Shown here: piece by piece, positions 18,774-27,626 of the stretch
Layout of the letters: every line of letters begins with the position of its first letter
How positions within the stretch are numbered: position 1 is the first letter of the stretch
DNA from: Paenibacillus brasilensis
Lineage (GTDB): Bacteria > Bacillota > Bacilli > Paenibacillales > Paenibacillaceae
Assembly: GCF_009363115.1 (NCBI RefSeq)
Contig: NZ_CP045298.1
Coordinates: forward strand, 3,779,501-3,843,500
Direction: 5' to 3'
DNA: 64,000 bases
Notes under the pieces: generated by a model
What the model was told of the DNA's origin: nothing
Seen by the model: the letters and a program-made list of their open reading frames with translations, nothing else
Database searches by the model: none
Made by a program: the position numbers and the translations under genes

Positions 18774-19877
18774 ATGATAGAGGTTTACGGTCATGGCGGG
18801 GACAGGGAAACGGCTGCGGCGACATTTGGCGGAGCTGCTGCGGATTTTGTGGATTTTAGCGCCAATATTAATCCGCTCGGTCCACCGCCCGAGGTGCTAG
18901 AGGTTCTGCAAAGCGCGTTGGATACTGTGATTCGCTATCCAGACCCGGGGCACCGGAATTTTAAAAATATGCTGGCACGGCGATTGCATGTTCCACCCGA
19001 GTCGCTGAGTGTCGGAAACGGTGCGGCTGAAAGCATGGCTTTATTGCTGTTGGGATTGGCTCCCCAACGTGTGGGTATGGTGGAGCCATGCTTTTCAGAA
19101 TATGCAGAGCTGGCAGGCAAATTCGGGGCCGAGGTAAGCCGGGTATACGGCAAAGCCTCGCTGCAATGGAAGGCTGACGTGGAGGATATACTCCAGCTCA
19201 TGGAGCAGGTAGATGTACTGTTTTTGGGGCAGCCCAATAACCCTAACGGTGTGCAATATGGCGAGCAGGAGCTGCGTGAGCTGGCAGAGGCGGCTGGCAA
19301 AACGGGCACCGTGCTGGTGGTGGATGAGGCTTTCATTGATTTTATCCCACTGGAGCGGCGAATTTCACTGCTGCCTGTGCTGGATCGGTATCCTCATGTG
19401 ATTTTGATCCGGTCGATGACTAAATTCTATGCCATTCCTGGTCTGCGCCTAGGCTACGCAATTGCTCATCCAGACTATATCCGGCGAATGACAGACAAAC
19501 AGGTGACCTGGAGTGTGAACGGATTGGCGTTGCTGGCTGGGGAGGCGTGTCTGCAAAGCGGGGAGGCCTACGAGCGGCGCACACAGGAGCTGATTGCTAT
19601 GGAACGCAGCCGTCTGCTGACCGCGTTGGCGGAATGGGGCTGCGGCGTCATTCCCGGCGAAGCGAATTATGTACTGGTACGGGCGCCGGGAACGTGGAGT
19701 GCATTGGCTGTGCAGCAGGCGCTTGGACAGCGTGGAATTCTTATTCGTAGCTGTGCTATGTATCCAGGGCTGACGGCGAGCCATTTTCGGATTGCGGTCA
19801 AGGACGCGGAAGCCAACGGCTTACTGCTGTCTGCATTGGGTGAAGTGCTGGAGGAGGAGCGTTGGCGTGACAGTTAG
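18774..19877 (+). CDS. cobD: Threonine-phosphate decarboxylase (CobD/CobC type)
   Basis: PLP enzyme of the HisC-like class I aminotransferase fold, 367 residues. It starts with VYGHGGD and DFSANINPLGPP, typical of the cobalamin enzyme that makes (R)-1-amino-2-propanol O-2-phosphate from L-threonine phosphate. The PLP-lysine motif RSMTKFYAIPGLRLGY lies near 205-220 and QPNNPNG near 155. It is the first gene of the cobalamin block, overlaps the next start by 11 bases, and is divergent from lplJ. Standing outside the riboswitch-controlled part, its promoter lies in 18612-18773. Confidence 0.92.
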   Translation: MIEVYGHGGDRETAAATFGGAAADFVDFSANINPLGPPPEVLEVLQSALDTVIRYPDPGHRNFKNMLARRLHVPPESLSVGNGAAESMALLLLGLAPQRVGMVEPCFSEYAELAGKFGAEVSRVYGKASLQWKADVEDILQLMEQVDVLFLGQPNNPNGVQYGEQELRELAEAAGKTGTVLVVDEAFIDFIPLERRISLLPVLDRYPHVILIRSMTKFYAIPGLRLGYAIAHPDYIRRMTDKQVTWSVNGLALLAGEACLQSGEAYERRTQELIAMERSRLLTALAEWGCGVIPGEANYVLVRAPGTWSALAVQQALGQRGILIRSCAMYPGLTASHFRIAVKDAEANGLLLSALGEVLEEERWRDS

Positions 19878-20838
19878 CTTGATTATCTTGGCGGCCTATC
19901 TTCTGGACAGGCTGATTGGCGATCCGAGGTGGCTGCCGCATCCGGTCATCGGAATGGGATATGTCATTTCAGCGCTGGAAAAGGCGATTCGCCGTCAGGT
20001 CAGCAGCGACCGTGGACTGAAACGCGCCGGCTTGCTGCTGCCACTTATTGTGGCGGGAGGGGCCTTTGCGCTCGCTTGGGCGCTGCTGCGTTTGCTTGCC
20101 TGGGTTCACCCGTGGCTGTCTGTTGGTGCAGAAATCATTCTGATCGCAACCACGATTGCTTCCAAAGGACTCAAGGAAGCGGGCATGGCAGTCTACCGCG
20201 AGTTGCAGGCGGGTAATCTGCCTGCGGCACGCCGGGAGCTCGGTATGATTGTCGGGCGGGATACGCAGCAGCTGGATGAGCCTGAAATTGTACGCGGTAC
20301 CGTCGAAACGGTCGCAGAAAACATCGTTGACGCGATTATTTCTCCGCTTTTTTATGCCCTGATCGGAGGGGCCCCCTTGGCGCTGGCTTATCGTGCCGTA
20401 AATACGCTCGATTCCATGGTTGGCTACAAAAATGAAAAGTATCTGCATTTAGGCTGGGCCTCGGCACGGCTGGATGATGTAGCTAACTACATTCCGGCAC
20501 GCTTGACAGCGGTTATGCTTATGGTAGCGGCGTGGATGCATCGGCATGATGCTGCAAGAAGCTGGAGCACTGTCAAGCGCGATGCTCGTCTGCACCCAAG
20601 CCCGAATAGCGGCTTCCCGGAATCGGCTGTTGCCGGTGCGCTGGGGATTCGGCTTGGAGGCTTTAACGTCTATCACGGCGTCCGCTCCTTTCGTGCATAC
20701 ATGGGCGATCGGATACGACCGATGGAGTCGGAGGATATCCGGCACACAATCCGGCTGATGTTCACCGTGTCCAGCATGTTTGTTGGATTGTGTCTGCTAG
20801 GAGCGGCAGGCTGTTTTGCCTTGAAATGGACGCAGTGA
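19867..20838 (+). CDS. cbiB: Adenosylcobinamide-phosphate synthase
   Basis: An integral membrane enzyme of 323 residues that joins adenosylcobyric acid with aminopropanol (or its phosphate). The N terminus LLDRLIGDPRWLPHPVIGMG is diagnostic. ETVAENIVDAIISPLFYALIGG and YRAVNTLDSMVGYKNEKY follow, and NSGFPESAVAGALG lies near the C terminus. GTG 19867 is taken as the start because GGAGGAG lies at 19854-19860, inside cobD; the frame runs further upstream. It overlaps cobD, so translation is probably coupled. Confidence 0.93.
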   Translation: MTVSLIILAAYLLDRLIGDPRWLPHPVIGMGYVISALEKAIRRQVSSDRGLKRAGLLLPLIVAGGAFALAWALLRLLAWVHPWLSVGAEIILIATTIASKGLKEAGMAVYRELQAGNLPAARRELGMIVGRDTQQLDEPEIVRGTVETVAENIVDAIISPLFYALIGGAPLALAYRAVNTLDSMVGYKNEKYLHLGWASARLDDVANYIPARLTAVMLMVAAWMHRHDAARSWSTVKRDARLHPSPNSGFPESAVAGALGIRLGGFNVYHGVRSFRAYMGDRIRPMESEDIRHTIRLMFTVSSMFVGLCLLGAAGCFALKWTQ

Positions 20839-20852
20839 GGAGTGACGGGACC

Positions 20853-21587
20853 TTGAAATACATTTTGAAGGAACAGGAGAAACAGGCATGCGGACATGTT
20901 AATGAAGATTCGCAATGGGATCTGGAGCTTGTGCTGGTACGTCACGGCACAACCCTGTGGAACAGGGAGCGTCGATATCTAGGACACACAGATATTGGTT
21001 TGCTAGCGGGAGCAGGGCAGGAGCTGGAGCCTTTGCGGGAGAAGCTGCAGGGTCGGTTCTTTGCTCGAATCTATTGCAGCGATTTGATGCGATGTCGCCA
21101 GACCCTACAGATCATTTTGCCAGAATCAGAATTAAAAGCTGGACGCACTCTATCCGCCAAGTCCCCTATTATGGAGCCACGCCTGAGAGAGCTTGATTTT
21201 GGTGAATGGGACGGAAAAACGTATGACATGCTTAAGAATGTGGCATTGTATCGTGCCTGGATTGATGAGCCGCAACGGATCACGCCTCCTGGAGGGGAAT
21301 CTTGGGCAAAATTTGAGCATCGTTTGCACGAATTTCTTGACTCTCTGTATGAGTGGCGAATTGCTATGGAGCCTCAGCAATTAAGTTTGGCTGATGCCCC
21401 TCCCTCTGTTCTGGTCGTCACGCATGGCGGCGTCATTCGCCAGTTGGCTCATATGCTAATTCCGGGACACGGTTTTTGGAGCTTACATCCAAAGCCGGGA
21501 GAGGCATTGAGAATTCAGTTGAGGCTGATAGAGCCACACAAGTTCATGGCGAAGATACTTTCTCATTCGCTAGACGAGAACTGGTAA
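20853..21587 (+). CDS. cobC: Histidine phosphatase, probable alpha-ribazole phosphatase
   Basis: A phosphoglycerate-mutase-like phosphatase with the catalytic LVLVRHGTTLWN motif near the N terminus, YLGHTDIGL, the acid motif RLRELDFGEWDGKTYD, and the second His in VVTHGGVIRQL. Position after cbiB suggests the alpha-ribazole-5'-phosphate phosphatase of nucleotide-loop assembly. The start is uncertain. TTG 20853 has AGGAG at 20838-20842, whereas ATG 20826 overlaps cbiB without a clear site and the frame opens at 20790. The enzyme fold is certain; the exact substrate is inferred from context. Confidence 0.82.
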   Translation: MKYILKEQEKQACGHVNEDSQWDLELVLVRHGTTLWNRERRYLGHTDIGLLAGAGQELEPLREKLQGRFFARIYCSDLMRCRQTLQIILPESELKAGRTLSAKSPIMEPRLRELDFGEWDGKTYDMLKNVALYRAWIDEPQRITPPGGESWAKFEHRLHEFLDSLYEWRIAMEPQQLSLADAPPSVLVVTHGGVIRQLAHMLIPGHGFWSLHPKPGEALRIQLRLIEPHKFMAKILSHSLDENW

Positions 21588-21689
21588 ACAGGCTGTCTGG
21601 GTTGTAAGCAGTCTCTTTTTAACCTATAATCATCAAGTAAAAGAACGGCTTGACTAACACTACATCAAATATCCAGCAGACGAGGTCAG

Positions 21690-21870
21690 CGCAGTGTAAT
21701 GGAAATTTCATCTACTCGCTGTTAAAAGGGAAGCCGGTGTGAATCCGGCGCGGTCCCGCCACTGTAAATGGTAATTGCCTATCAGCCCTGCTTTATGTGC
21801 CGTCAAGCATATAAAGGAACATAGGCTGCGGCAGCTTGCCATAAGTCAGGATACCTGCCCGTCCGCCTCT
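21690..21870 (+). ncRNA. Adenosylcobalamin (B12) riboswitch
   Basis: The leader carries the canonical cobalamin-riboswitch blocks. These are AAAAGGGAAGCCGGTGTGAA at about 21723-21742, then TCCGGCGCGGTCCCGCCACT (the B12-box region) followed by GTAA, and AGTCAGGATACCTGCC at 21844-21859. A strong terminator follows about 90 bases later. It should switch off btuF-btuC-btuD and cobT-cobU-cobS-cobQ when adenosylcobalamin is abundant. The cobD-cbiB-cobC genes lie upstream of it. Confidence 0.95.
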
Positions 21871-21960
21871 CACCATAATCCTTCGAGGAAAGGATGACGT
21901 GTTCGCAGTGACTGTCCATGCGGAAGAAGCTGCCGCCTGCGCATGATCTGTGCTAACGTG

Positions 21961-21997
21961 ACCCCTGTGTCCTGATATAAGGATACGGGGGTTTTTT
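21961..21997 (+). terminator. Riboswitch expression-platform terminator
   Basis: ACCCCTGTGTCC and GGATACGGGGGT pair around an 8-base loop and run into TTTTTT. Its position between aptamer and btuF makes it the likely ligand-dependent terminator. Confidence 0.85.
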
Positions 21998-22077
21998 GAA
22001 GGGAAGGAAGGCTGGATTTAGAAGATATCGGATGAGGTTCAAGCGCTCTTACGATTTATTATGGAGGGGTGTAAATC

Positions 22078-23085
22078 ATGTCAGGGAAAAAAATAAAGGT
22101 CTGGACAACAGGCCTATTGGCTCTAGTCTTGGCGGTTGTGCTGAGTGCATGTGGCGCGAATGGAAAAAACGCCGAAAATCAAGGGAATCAGGCTTCTTCG
22201 CAGCAGGCAGGACAGACAGCGACTGCACAAGAGCCTTCGGGTAAAACGGTTTACCCGTTAACGATCAAGGACGCAACAGGACAGGAGTTCACGTTCAAAA
22301 AAGCGCCGGACAAGATCGTTTCCGTCTCCCCGGCAGAAACCGAGGCGCTGTTCGCGATCGGGCTGGATAAAGAAATAGTCGGCGTATCCGACTACTCCGA
22401 CTACCCGGAAGCGGCGACAAAAAAGCCCAAAATGGGCGGTATTATGAAGCCGAATGAAGAAGCGATTATTGCTGCGAATCCGGATGTCGTTTTTGCAGGG
22501 ATATCCCTTAGTGAGCAGGCTACCACCAAGCTGCGTGATATGGGAATTATGATTTTTAAAACCGAACCGAAAACGGTTGAAGATGTCATAGCTAACATCG
22601 AATTATATGGGAAAATCACCGATCATCAGAAAGAAGCAAGAACGGTGACCGACAAGATGAGAGCAGATGTAGCGGAAGTGAAGGACGGTGTTAAAAATAT
22701 CGGCAAAGGCCAGAAGCTGCGAGTGTATGTTGAGTTTTCACCTGGCTGGACGGTGGGCAAGGGTGAATTTATGGACGAGCTGATTACACTGGCAGGCGGC
22801 GAAAATGTAGGTGCGACCCAGAAGGGCTGGTACCAGATCAGCGAGGAAAATATTATTGCTGCAAATCCAGACGTGATTTTGTACAGCAAAAGTGTCAAGG
22901 ACGACAAAACAGGTCAGACGCTTGGCGAGATTATCAAAGCCCGCAGTGGATGGGATCAAATATCGGCTGTTCGCAATAACCGGGTTTTTGCCGTAGATGA
23001 TAATTTGATCAGCCGTCCGGGTCCGCGCGTGACAGAAGGTCTCAAGGAAGTGGCCAAAGGCGTGTATCCTGAAATTTTCAAATGA
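22078..23085 (+). CDS. btuF: Cobalamin/corrinoid ABC transporter substrate-binding lipoprotein (BtuF-like)
   Basis: A 335-residue class III periplasmic-type binding protein anchored as a lipoprotein. The N-terminal hydrophobic stretch ends in the lipobox LSAC at about residues 21-24, followed by a Gln/Ala/Ser linker. The mature part has KIVSVSPAETEALFAIGL and EAIIAANPDVVFAG, typical of the BtuF/FhuD fold. FhuD-type siderophore binding is the alternative, but the B12 riboswitch and cob genes argue for corrinoid uptake. GGAGGGG precedes ATG 22078. It overlaps btuC by four bases. Confidence 0.9.
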   Translation: MSGKKIKVWTTGLLALVLAVVLSACGANGKNAENQGNQASSQQAGQTATAQEPSGKTVYPLTIKDATGQEFTFKKAPDKIVSVSPAETEALFAIGLDKEIVGVSDYSDYPEAATKKPKMGGIMKPNEEAIIAANPDVVFAGISLSEQATTKLRDMGIMIFKTEPKTVEDVIANIELYGKITDHQKEARTVTDKMRADVAEVKDGVKNIGKGQKLRVYVEFSPGWTVGKGEFMDELITLAGGENVGATQKGWYQISEENIIAANPDVILYSKSVKDDKTGQTLGEIIKARSGWDQISAVRNNRVFAVDDNLISRPGPRVTEGLKEVAKGVYPEIFK

Positions 23086-24128
23086 ACCGTAGACTGATCG
23101 GCTTTGGAGGTGTAGGCCTGGCCTTGCTGCTGCTGACGTTGCTGCTCTGTCTCGGCATGGGCTCGGCCAAGCTTCCGGTCAGCCAAATCACAGGTATTCT
23201 GGTTAATCATCTACCGGGATTAGGTGAGACGTTTACACCCGATTGGAATACGTCCTCGGAGCAGATTATTTTGAAGGTCAGGCTACCACGGGTGTTACTC
23301 GGAATGCTGGTAGGTGCAGCGCTTGCGCTGGCGGGAGCCGGATTTCAGGGAGTGCTTCGCAATCCGTTGGCTGATCCATACACGCTTGGAGTGTCCTCGG
23401 GTGCCTCGGTAGGAGCGGCGGTGCTGATTTATTGGGGGCTTCAGTTTTCATTTGTTGGCATATGGACGCTGCCGCTGGTGGCGTTTTTCACCGGAATGCT
23501 CACGCTGTGGATGGTGCTGACGCTGGCACGGGAAGGTGGAAAGATTCCGACACAAAGTCTCATTTTGTCGGGTGTGGTGATGCAATCTTTTCTGGGTGCG
23601 GTTGTTTCCTTTCTGACAGCCATGTCGAAAGAAACAGTCAATGAAATATTGTACTGGACGATGGGAAGTCTCAGTCTGCGTGGTTGGTCATATACGGGAA
23701 TTCTTTTACCTTATGTGGTCATAGGATTAGTGTTTTTGTGGAACCGGGCAAGGGTGCTGAATATTCTGGCCTTGGGTGAACGTCAGGCGGCTCACATGGG
23801 AGTTCAGGTAGATGCCACGAAACTATCTGTGCTGATCGTATCCACACTGCTGACAGCTGCCGCTGTCTCGGTATGTGGAGTCATTGGTTTTGTAGGACTC
23901 GTCGTACCGCATATCATTCGTCTGGTCACAGGTCCTGATTATCGGATGATTGTTCCGTTGTCCGCGCTGGGTGGAGCTATTTTTATGGCTTGGGCAGATA
24001 CTGCGGCTCGCACGTTGTTGGCTCCAACGGAAATCCCTCTGGGTGTTATGACGGCCTTTGTCGGCGCTCCGTTCTTCGCATACCTCCTGTATCGGAACAA
24101 AAAGCTGCGCAGGGGGGAACTGCTGTGA
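23082..24128 (+). CDS. btuC: Corrinoid ABC transporter permease (FecCD/BtuC family)
   Basis: A 348-residue permease with about ten membrane segments. FecCD hallmarks are visible: RLPRVLLGMLVGAALALAGA near 65, QGVLRNPLADPYTLGVSSGA near 85-105, and a C-terminal GFVGLVVPHIIRL that contacts the ATPase. The start ATG overlaps the btuF stop (ATGA), and the stop overlaps the next GTG start. This is a tightly coupled transporter operon under the B12 riboswitch. Confidence 0.93.
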   Translation: MNRRLIGFGGVGLALLLLTLLLCLGMGSAKLPVSQITGILVNHLPGLGETFTPDWNTSSEQIILKVRLPRVLLGMLVGAALALAGAGFQGVLRNPLADPYTLGVSSGASVGAAVLIYWGLQFSFVGIWTLPLVAFFTGMLTLWMVLTLAREGGKIPTQSLILSGVVMQSFLGAVVSFLTAMSKETVNEILYWTMGSLSLRGWSYTGILLPYVVIGLVFLWNRARVLNILALGERQAAHMGVQVDATKLSVLIVSTLLTAAAVSVCGVIGFVGLVVPHIIRLVTGPDYRMIVPLSALGGAIFMAWADTAARTLLAPTEIPLGVMTAFVGAPFFAYLLYRNKKLRRGELL

Positions 24129-24958
24129 CAGAACAAAGTGGATCACAGAAGACGCGTATTTCGGCATTAGAGGCAACTGGCTTGACTCGTGCTTTTGGAG
24201 AGTTTCATGCGTTAGAGAATATAAGCTGGAGCGTAGACGAGGGATCGTGGTGGGGCATTATTGGTCCGAATGGCAGTGGAAAATCGACCCTGCTGCATTT
24301 GCTTTCCGGTGTAGATCAGCCCACCTCGGGCAGCGTTCATATCTATGGTAAAAAGGTTGGCAGCTACAGCAGAAAAGAGCTTTCCCGAATTATAGCCGTA
24401 CTCCAACAGGAGGGGCTTCCTCCCGTGGGATACACAGTCAGGGAAGTCGTAGAAATGGGACGTTTTCCTCATCAGGACTGGCTGGGCAGGGAAAAGGGTG
24501 TGGATGTTGACCTTATCACGGATCGTGTGCTGGAGCGCTTGGGTCTTATTTCGCTGGCGGACAGAGCATTGGATCGCCTGAGCGGAGGACAACGGCAGCG
24601 TGTAGCTTTGGCAAAGGTGATGGTGCAGGAGCCACAAATATTGCTGCTGGACGAGCCTACAACCTACCTGGACCTGCGTTATCAGCTTGAGTTTATGGAG
24701 CTGCTGGCAGAATGGCGGCAAGAAATGGGTGTGACGATCATTGCTGTCCTGCATGATCTTAATTTGACAGCCCAATTTTGCGATAATTTGCTTGTGCTTA
24801 AGGATGGAAAGGTTGAAGGGGTGGGAGCCTCAGCGGAGTTGTTAACCAAGGAGCGAATTCACCGTGTATACGGCGTTGAGCCTGTGATGCTTCCTCATCC
24901 AGATAGCGGTGTACCACAGCTTTTGCTGCGCAGGAGTACTCGTGATGGCAGCAGATGA
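24125..24958 (+). CDS. btuD: Corrinoid ABC transporter ATP-binding protein (BtuD/FecE family)
   Basis: A 277-residue ABC ATPase with Walker A IIGPNGSGKSTLLHLLSG, Q-loop VLQQEGLPP, signature RLSGGQRQRVALAKVM, and Walker B ILLLDEPTTYLDLRYQ, typical of iron/cobalamin importers. GTG 24125 is chosen because a G-rich site (AGGGGGGAA) lies just before it and the stop of btuC overlaps. The frame extends upstream into btuC in another register and is not coding there. Confidence 0.92.
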   Translation: MTEQSGSQKTRISALEATGLTRAFGEFHALENISWSVDEGSWWGIIGPNGSGKSTLLHLLSGVDQPTSGSVHIYGKKVGSYSRKELSRIIAVLQQEGLPPVGYTVREVVEMGRFPHQDWLGREKGVDVDLITDRVLERLGLISLADRALDRLSGGQRQRVALAKVMVQEPQILLLDEPTTYLDLRYQLEFMELLAEWRQEMGVTIIAVLHDLNLTAQFCDNLLVLKDGKVEGVGASAELLTKERIHRVYGVEPVMLPHPDSGVPQLLLRRSTRDGSR

Positions 24959-25003
24959 ATAGGAGATTTTATAGCAATATAAAAGAAGCAGGGAGTGGAA
25001 GGT

Positions 25004-26074
25004 ATGAGCGAAAGGCTGAATCAGCTAATTAATAGCATAACCCCGCCGGATGAGGTGGCTGCATCGGCCGCTGCTAAGCATTTGGACCAATTAACGAAGC
25101 CGCCGGGAAGTCTTGGAAAGTTGGAAAGTCTGGCCATTCAGCTGGCAGGAATTACAGGGGTAGACAAGCCTGAATTTGCTCGCAAAACCGTGATGGTCAT
25201 GGCTGCGGATCACGGTGTATGTGAAGAGGGGGTCAGTGCCTTCCCGGCTGAGGTCACGCAGCAAATGCTGTATAACATGTTGTCAGGCGGTGCGGCCATT
25301 AATGTACTTGCACGCCATGCGGGGGCAGATGTCAGGGTTGTGGACGTTGGTGTAAATGCGGATGTCTCGCACCCGGATTTGGTCAACCGTAAGGTGCGCA
25401 TGGGCACTTCAAATATGGCCAAAGGGCCAGCCATGCTGCGTATGGAAGCGGAGCAGGCGATTTTGGCCGGAGCTGAAGCTGTAGCCGAAGCATTCGAAGG
25501 TGGCACACGGCTATTCGTTACCGGCGAGCTGGGCATCGGGAATACGACAGCCAGTGCTGCGGTCGTATGTGCCCTTACCGGACTGGAGCCGGAAGTTATC
25601 GTAGGCCGGGGCACGGGGGTAGATTCAGCCGGACTTACCCGCAAAATAGCGGTGGTCTGCCGCGCGCTGGACGTAAACCAGCCGGATGGAAATGACGCCC
25701 TCGACGTGCTGACCAAGGTCGGCGGTCTGGAGATTGCCGCCTTGGCGGGCGTCATCCTCGGCGCAGCCGCACATCGCTGTCCAGTCGTGCTGGACGGCTT
25801 TATTTCCGGCGCAGCTGCCCTCGCTGCGCGCGCTCTGGCGCCTGCAAGTGCGGCGTACATGCTCGCCTCGCACGCCTCGGACGAGCGCGGGCACGCCGCG
25901 GTGCTCCGCCAGCTCAAGCTGGAGCCCATGCTGCATCTCGACATGCGGCTCGGGGAGGGCACAGGTGGGGCGCTGAGCCTGCACCTGATTGATGCGGCGT
26001 GCCGCATTATGCGCGAGATGGCGACCTTTGCCGATGCCGGCGTATCGGACGGTCAGGGAGCCGCGCAGCGATGA
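25004..26074 (+). CDS. cobT: Nicotinate-nucleotide--dimethylbenzimidazole phosphoribosyltransferase
   Basis: Transfers the phosphoribosyl group from nicotinate mononucleotide to the lower-ligand base, giving alpha-ribazole 5'-phosphate. The 356-residue product has KPPGSLGKLE near 30, VMAADHGVCEEGVSAFP near 65, GELGIGNTTASAA near 170, a GRGTGVD loop near 200, and the acidic C-terminal LDMRLGEGTG. ATG 25004 has GGGAG about 8 bases upstream; a GTG nine bases earlier is the other option. From about 25680 into cobU the sequence is markedly G+C-richer than its neighbours. Overlaps cobU by four bases. Confidence 0.95.
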   Translation: MSERLNQLINSITPPDEVAASAAAKHLDQLTKPPGSLGKLESLAIQLAGITGVDKPEFARKTVMVMAADHGVCEEGVSAFPAEVTQQMLYNMLSGGAAINVLARHAGADVRVVDVGVNADVSHPDLVNRKVRMGTSNMAKGPAMLRMEAEQAILAGAEAVAEAFEGGTRLFVTGELGIGNTTASAAVVCALTGLEPEVIVGRGTGVDSAGLTRKIAVVCRALDVNQPDGNDALDVLTKVGGLEIAALAGVILGAAAHRCPVVLDGFISGAAALAARALAPASAAYMLASHASDERGHAAVLRQLKLEPMLHLDMRLGEGTGGALSLHLIDAACRIMREMATFADAGVSDGQGAAQR

Positions 26075-26706
26075 AGGCGCTCGTGACCGGGGGGGCACGC
26101 AGCGGTAAAAGCGGCTTTGCCGAGCGGTTATGCATGTCGCTCGCACCTCGCGCCTGCTATATTGCAACGGCACAAGCCTACGACACGGAGATGAAGGATC
26201 GCATCGACCTTCATCGGTTCCAGCGCGAGTCTGCCGGGTATGACTGGCAGACGCTGGAGGAAGCGCAGGCGCTGCCGGAGCTGCTGCGGCGGCTTGGTGG
26301 CCTCCCTGATATAGCACAAATAGAGGCATGGCCGGCTGTGCAAGGCAGCGATCCTGCCAGCCTGCACGCCAGTCAAGCATCGCCGCCATCACCCGCGCCT
26401 ATGGTGCTGGTCGACTGCCTGACCCTGTGGCTGTCGAACGTGCTGCTGGCGGCAGACGAGGACGGCGAAGCCGCATCCCGAGCCGCCATCGACGAACTGG
26501 CGACAGCGGTGGCTCAGTATCCGGGTTCGCTCGTTATCGTCACCAACGAGGTTGGTGACGGGATCGTTCCCGAATATCCGCTTGGACGGCTGTATCGGGA
26601 TTTGAGCGGAATCATGAATCAACGAATCGCCCATCTGTGCGATCAAGTATTTTTGGTGACGGCGGGCATTCCCATAGAACTTAAACAGTTGGAGTATAAG
26701 CTATGA
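26071..26706 (+). CDS. cobU: Adenosylcobinamide kinase / adenosylcobinamide-phosphate guanylyltransferase
   Basis: Bifunctional enzyme of nucleotide-loop assembly. The 211-residue product has the P-loop VTGGARSGKSGFAE at residues 5-18, the guanylylated-His region YDTEMKDRIDLHRFQR near 36-50, the LVDCLTLWLSN strand, and VTNEVGDGIVPEYPLGRLYRD near 160-180. Compared with usual CobU (about 180-190 residues) there is an extra Ala/Ser/Pro-rich stretch at about residues 77-110. ATG overlaps the cobT stop. The region is unusually G+C-rich. Confidence 0.93.
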   Translation: MKALVTGGARSGKSGFAERLCMSLAPRACYIATAQAYDTEMKDRIDLHRFQRESAGYDWQTLEEAQALPELLRRLGGLPDIAQIEAWPAVQGSDPASLHASQASPPSPAPMVLVDCLTLWLSNVLLAADEDGEAASRAAIDELATAVAQYPGSLVIVTNEVGDGIVPEYPLGRLYRDLSGIMNQRIAHLCDQVFLVTAGIPIELKQLEYKL

Positions 26707-27584
26707 GCCGCGAACGTCAAGCTGTTGCTGCGGCCTTTCAATTTTTATCCCGTCTTCCGGTTAAGGCGGAGCTGGACTTTTCCCCGGAATTACTTAAGCG
26801 TAGTGCAAGCTATTATCCCCTGGTCGGAGCAGTGATTGGCCTCATTGTCTGGTGCTTTGCAGTGCTCGCCTCTTTGGTGTTGCCGCCGTTGCCATGTGCG
26901 GTTCTTACTCTCGCCGTATGGGCTTGGCTGACGGGTGGACTGCATTTGGACGGCTGGATGGATGCGGCTGATGCGTTGTTCAGCTACCGTTCCCGTGAGC
27001 GGATGCTGGAGATTATGAAGGATAGTCGTGTAGGAGCAATGGGCGTCATTGCTTGTGTGCTGCTTCTCATGCTCAAGGCCTCTTTATTATATATTGTGCT
27101 GGATACCGTGCTGGTTGAGCGGAATCTGTCCAGCTTGTTGCTGCTTCCGATGGTTTGGAGCCGCTGGTTTATGGTGCATGCGATGAAGCGGTGGCCTAAA
27201 GCTCGTAACGATGACGGACTGGCAGCGCGTTTTGCCGATATGAGCGGTGGACGTGTCGGATTGGCTGTATTCTGGGCTGTTCTGGTGACTCTGGGTGCGG
27301 CCTTAGGACAATACTTCCTTGCCGGGTTACCTACAGGAACAAGTGGCATAGGGGATTCGTCGACGGCAGGGGCATACATACGGACGTTCCTTATGTATTC
27401 CAAGGACCTTCCCATCTGGATAGGCTTTGTGCTGCTGCCCTTGTTGGCTTACGGTGTTGGAACCTTTGCGGCTAATCGTGTCAACCGCCGTTTGGGCGGG
27501 CTGACGGGTGATATTTACGGAGCCTTGAACGAATTGCTGGAGACTGTTCTGTTGCTGTTTATTGTAATTTTGTACGGGCTGTGA
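26703..27584 (+). CDS. cobS: Adenosylcobinamide-GDP ribazoletransferase (cobalamin synthase)
   Basis: Membrane enzyme of 293 residues that joins AdoCbi-GDP with alpha-ribazole (phosphate). Seen are AFQFLSRLPV at the N terminus, YYPLVGAVIGL, the metal-binding GGLHLDGWMDAADALFSYR near 78-96, KDSRVGAMGVI near 103, and repeated hydrophobic segments. The start overlaps the cobU stop (ATGA). Confidence 0.94.
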   Translation: MSRERQAVAAAFQFLSRLPVKAELDFSPELLKRSASYYPLVGAVIGLIVWCFAVLASLVLPPLPCAVLTLAVWAWLTGGLHLDGWMDAADALFSYRSRERMLEIMKDSRVGAMGVIACVLLLMLKASLLYIVLDTVLVERNLSSLLLLPMVWSRWFMVHAMKRWPKARNDDGLAARFADMSGGRVGLAVFWAVLVTLGAALGQYFLAGLPTGTSGIGDSSTAGAYIRTFLMYSKDLPIWIGFVLLPLLAYGVGTFAANRVNRRLGGLTGDIYGALNELLETVLLLFIVILYGL

Positions 27585-27626
27585 TGTGATCTGTTTAAAA
27601 TGAATTCATTAAAGGGGAAGAGGCAA

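Noticed and set aside
25210..26392. Long minus-strand frames opposite cobT/cobU
   Set aside because: They arise from the high GC of this region, which removes stop codons; the plus-strand cob genes have full motifs.
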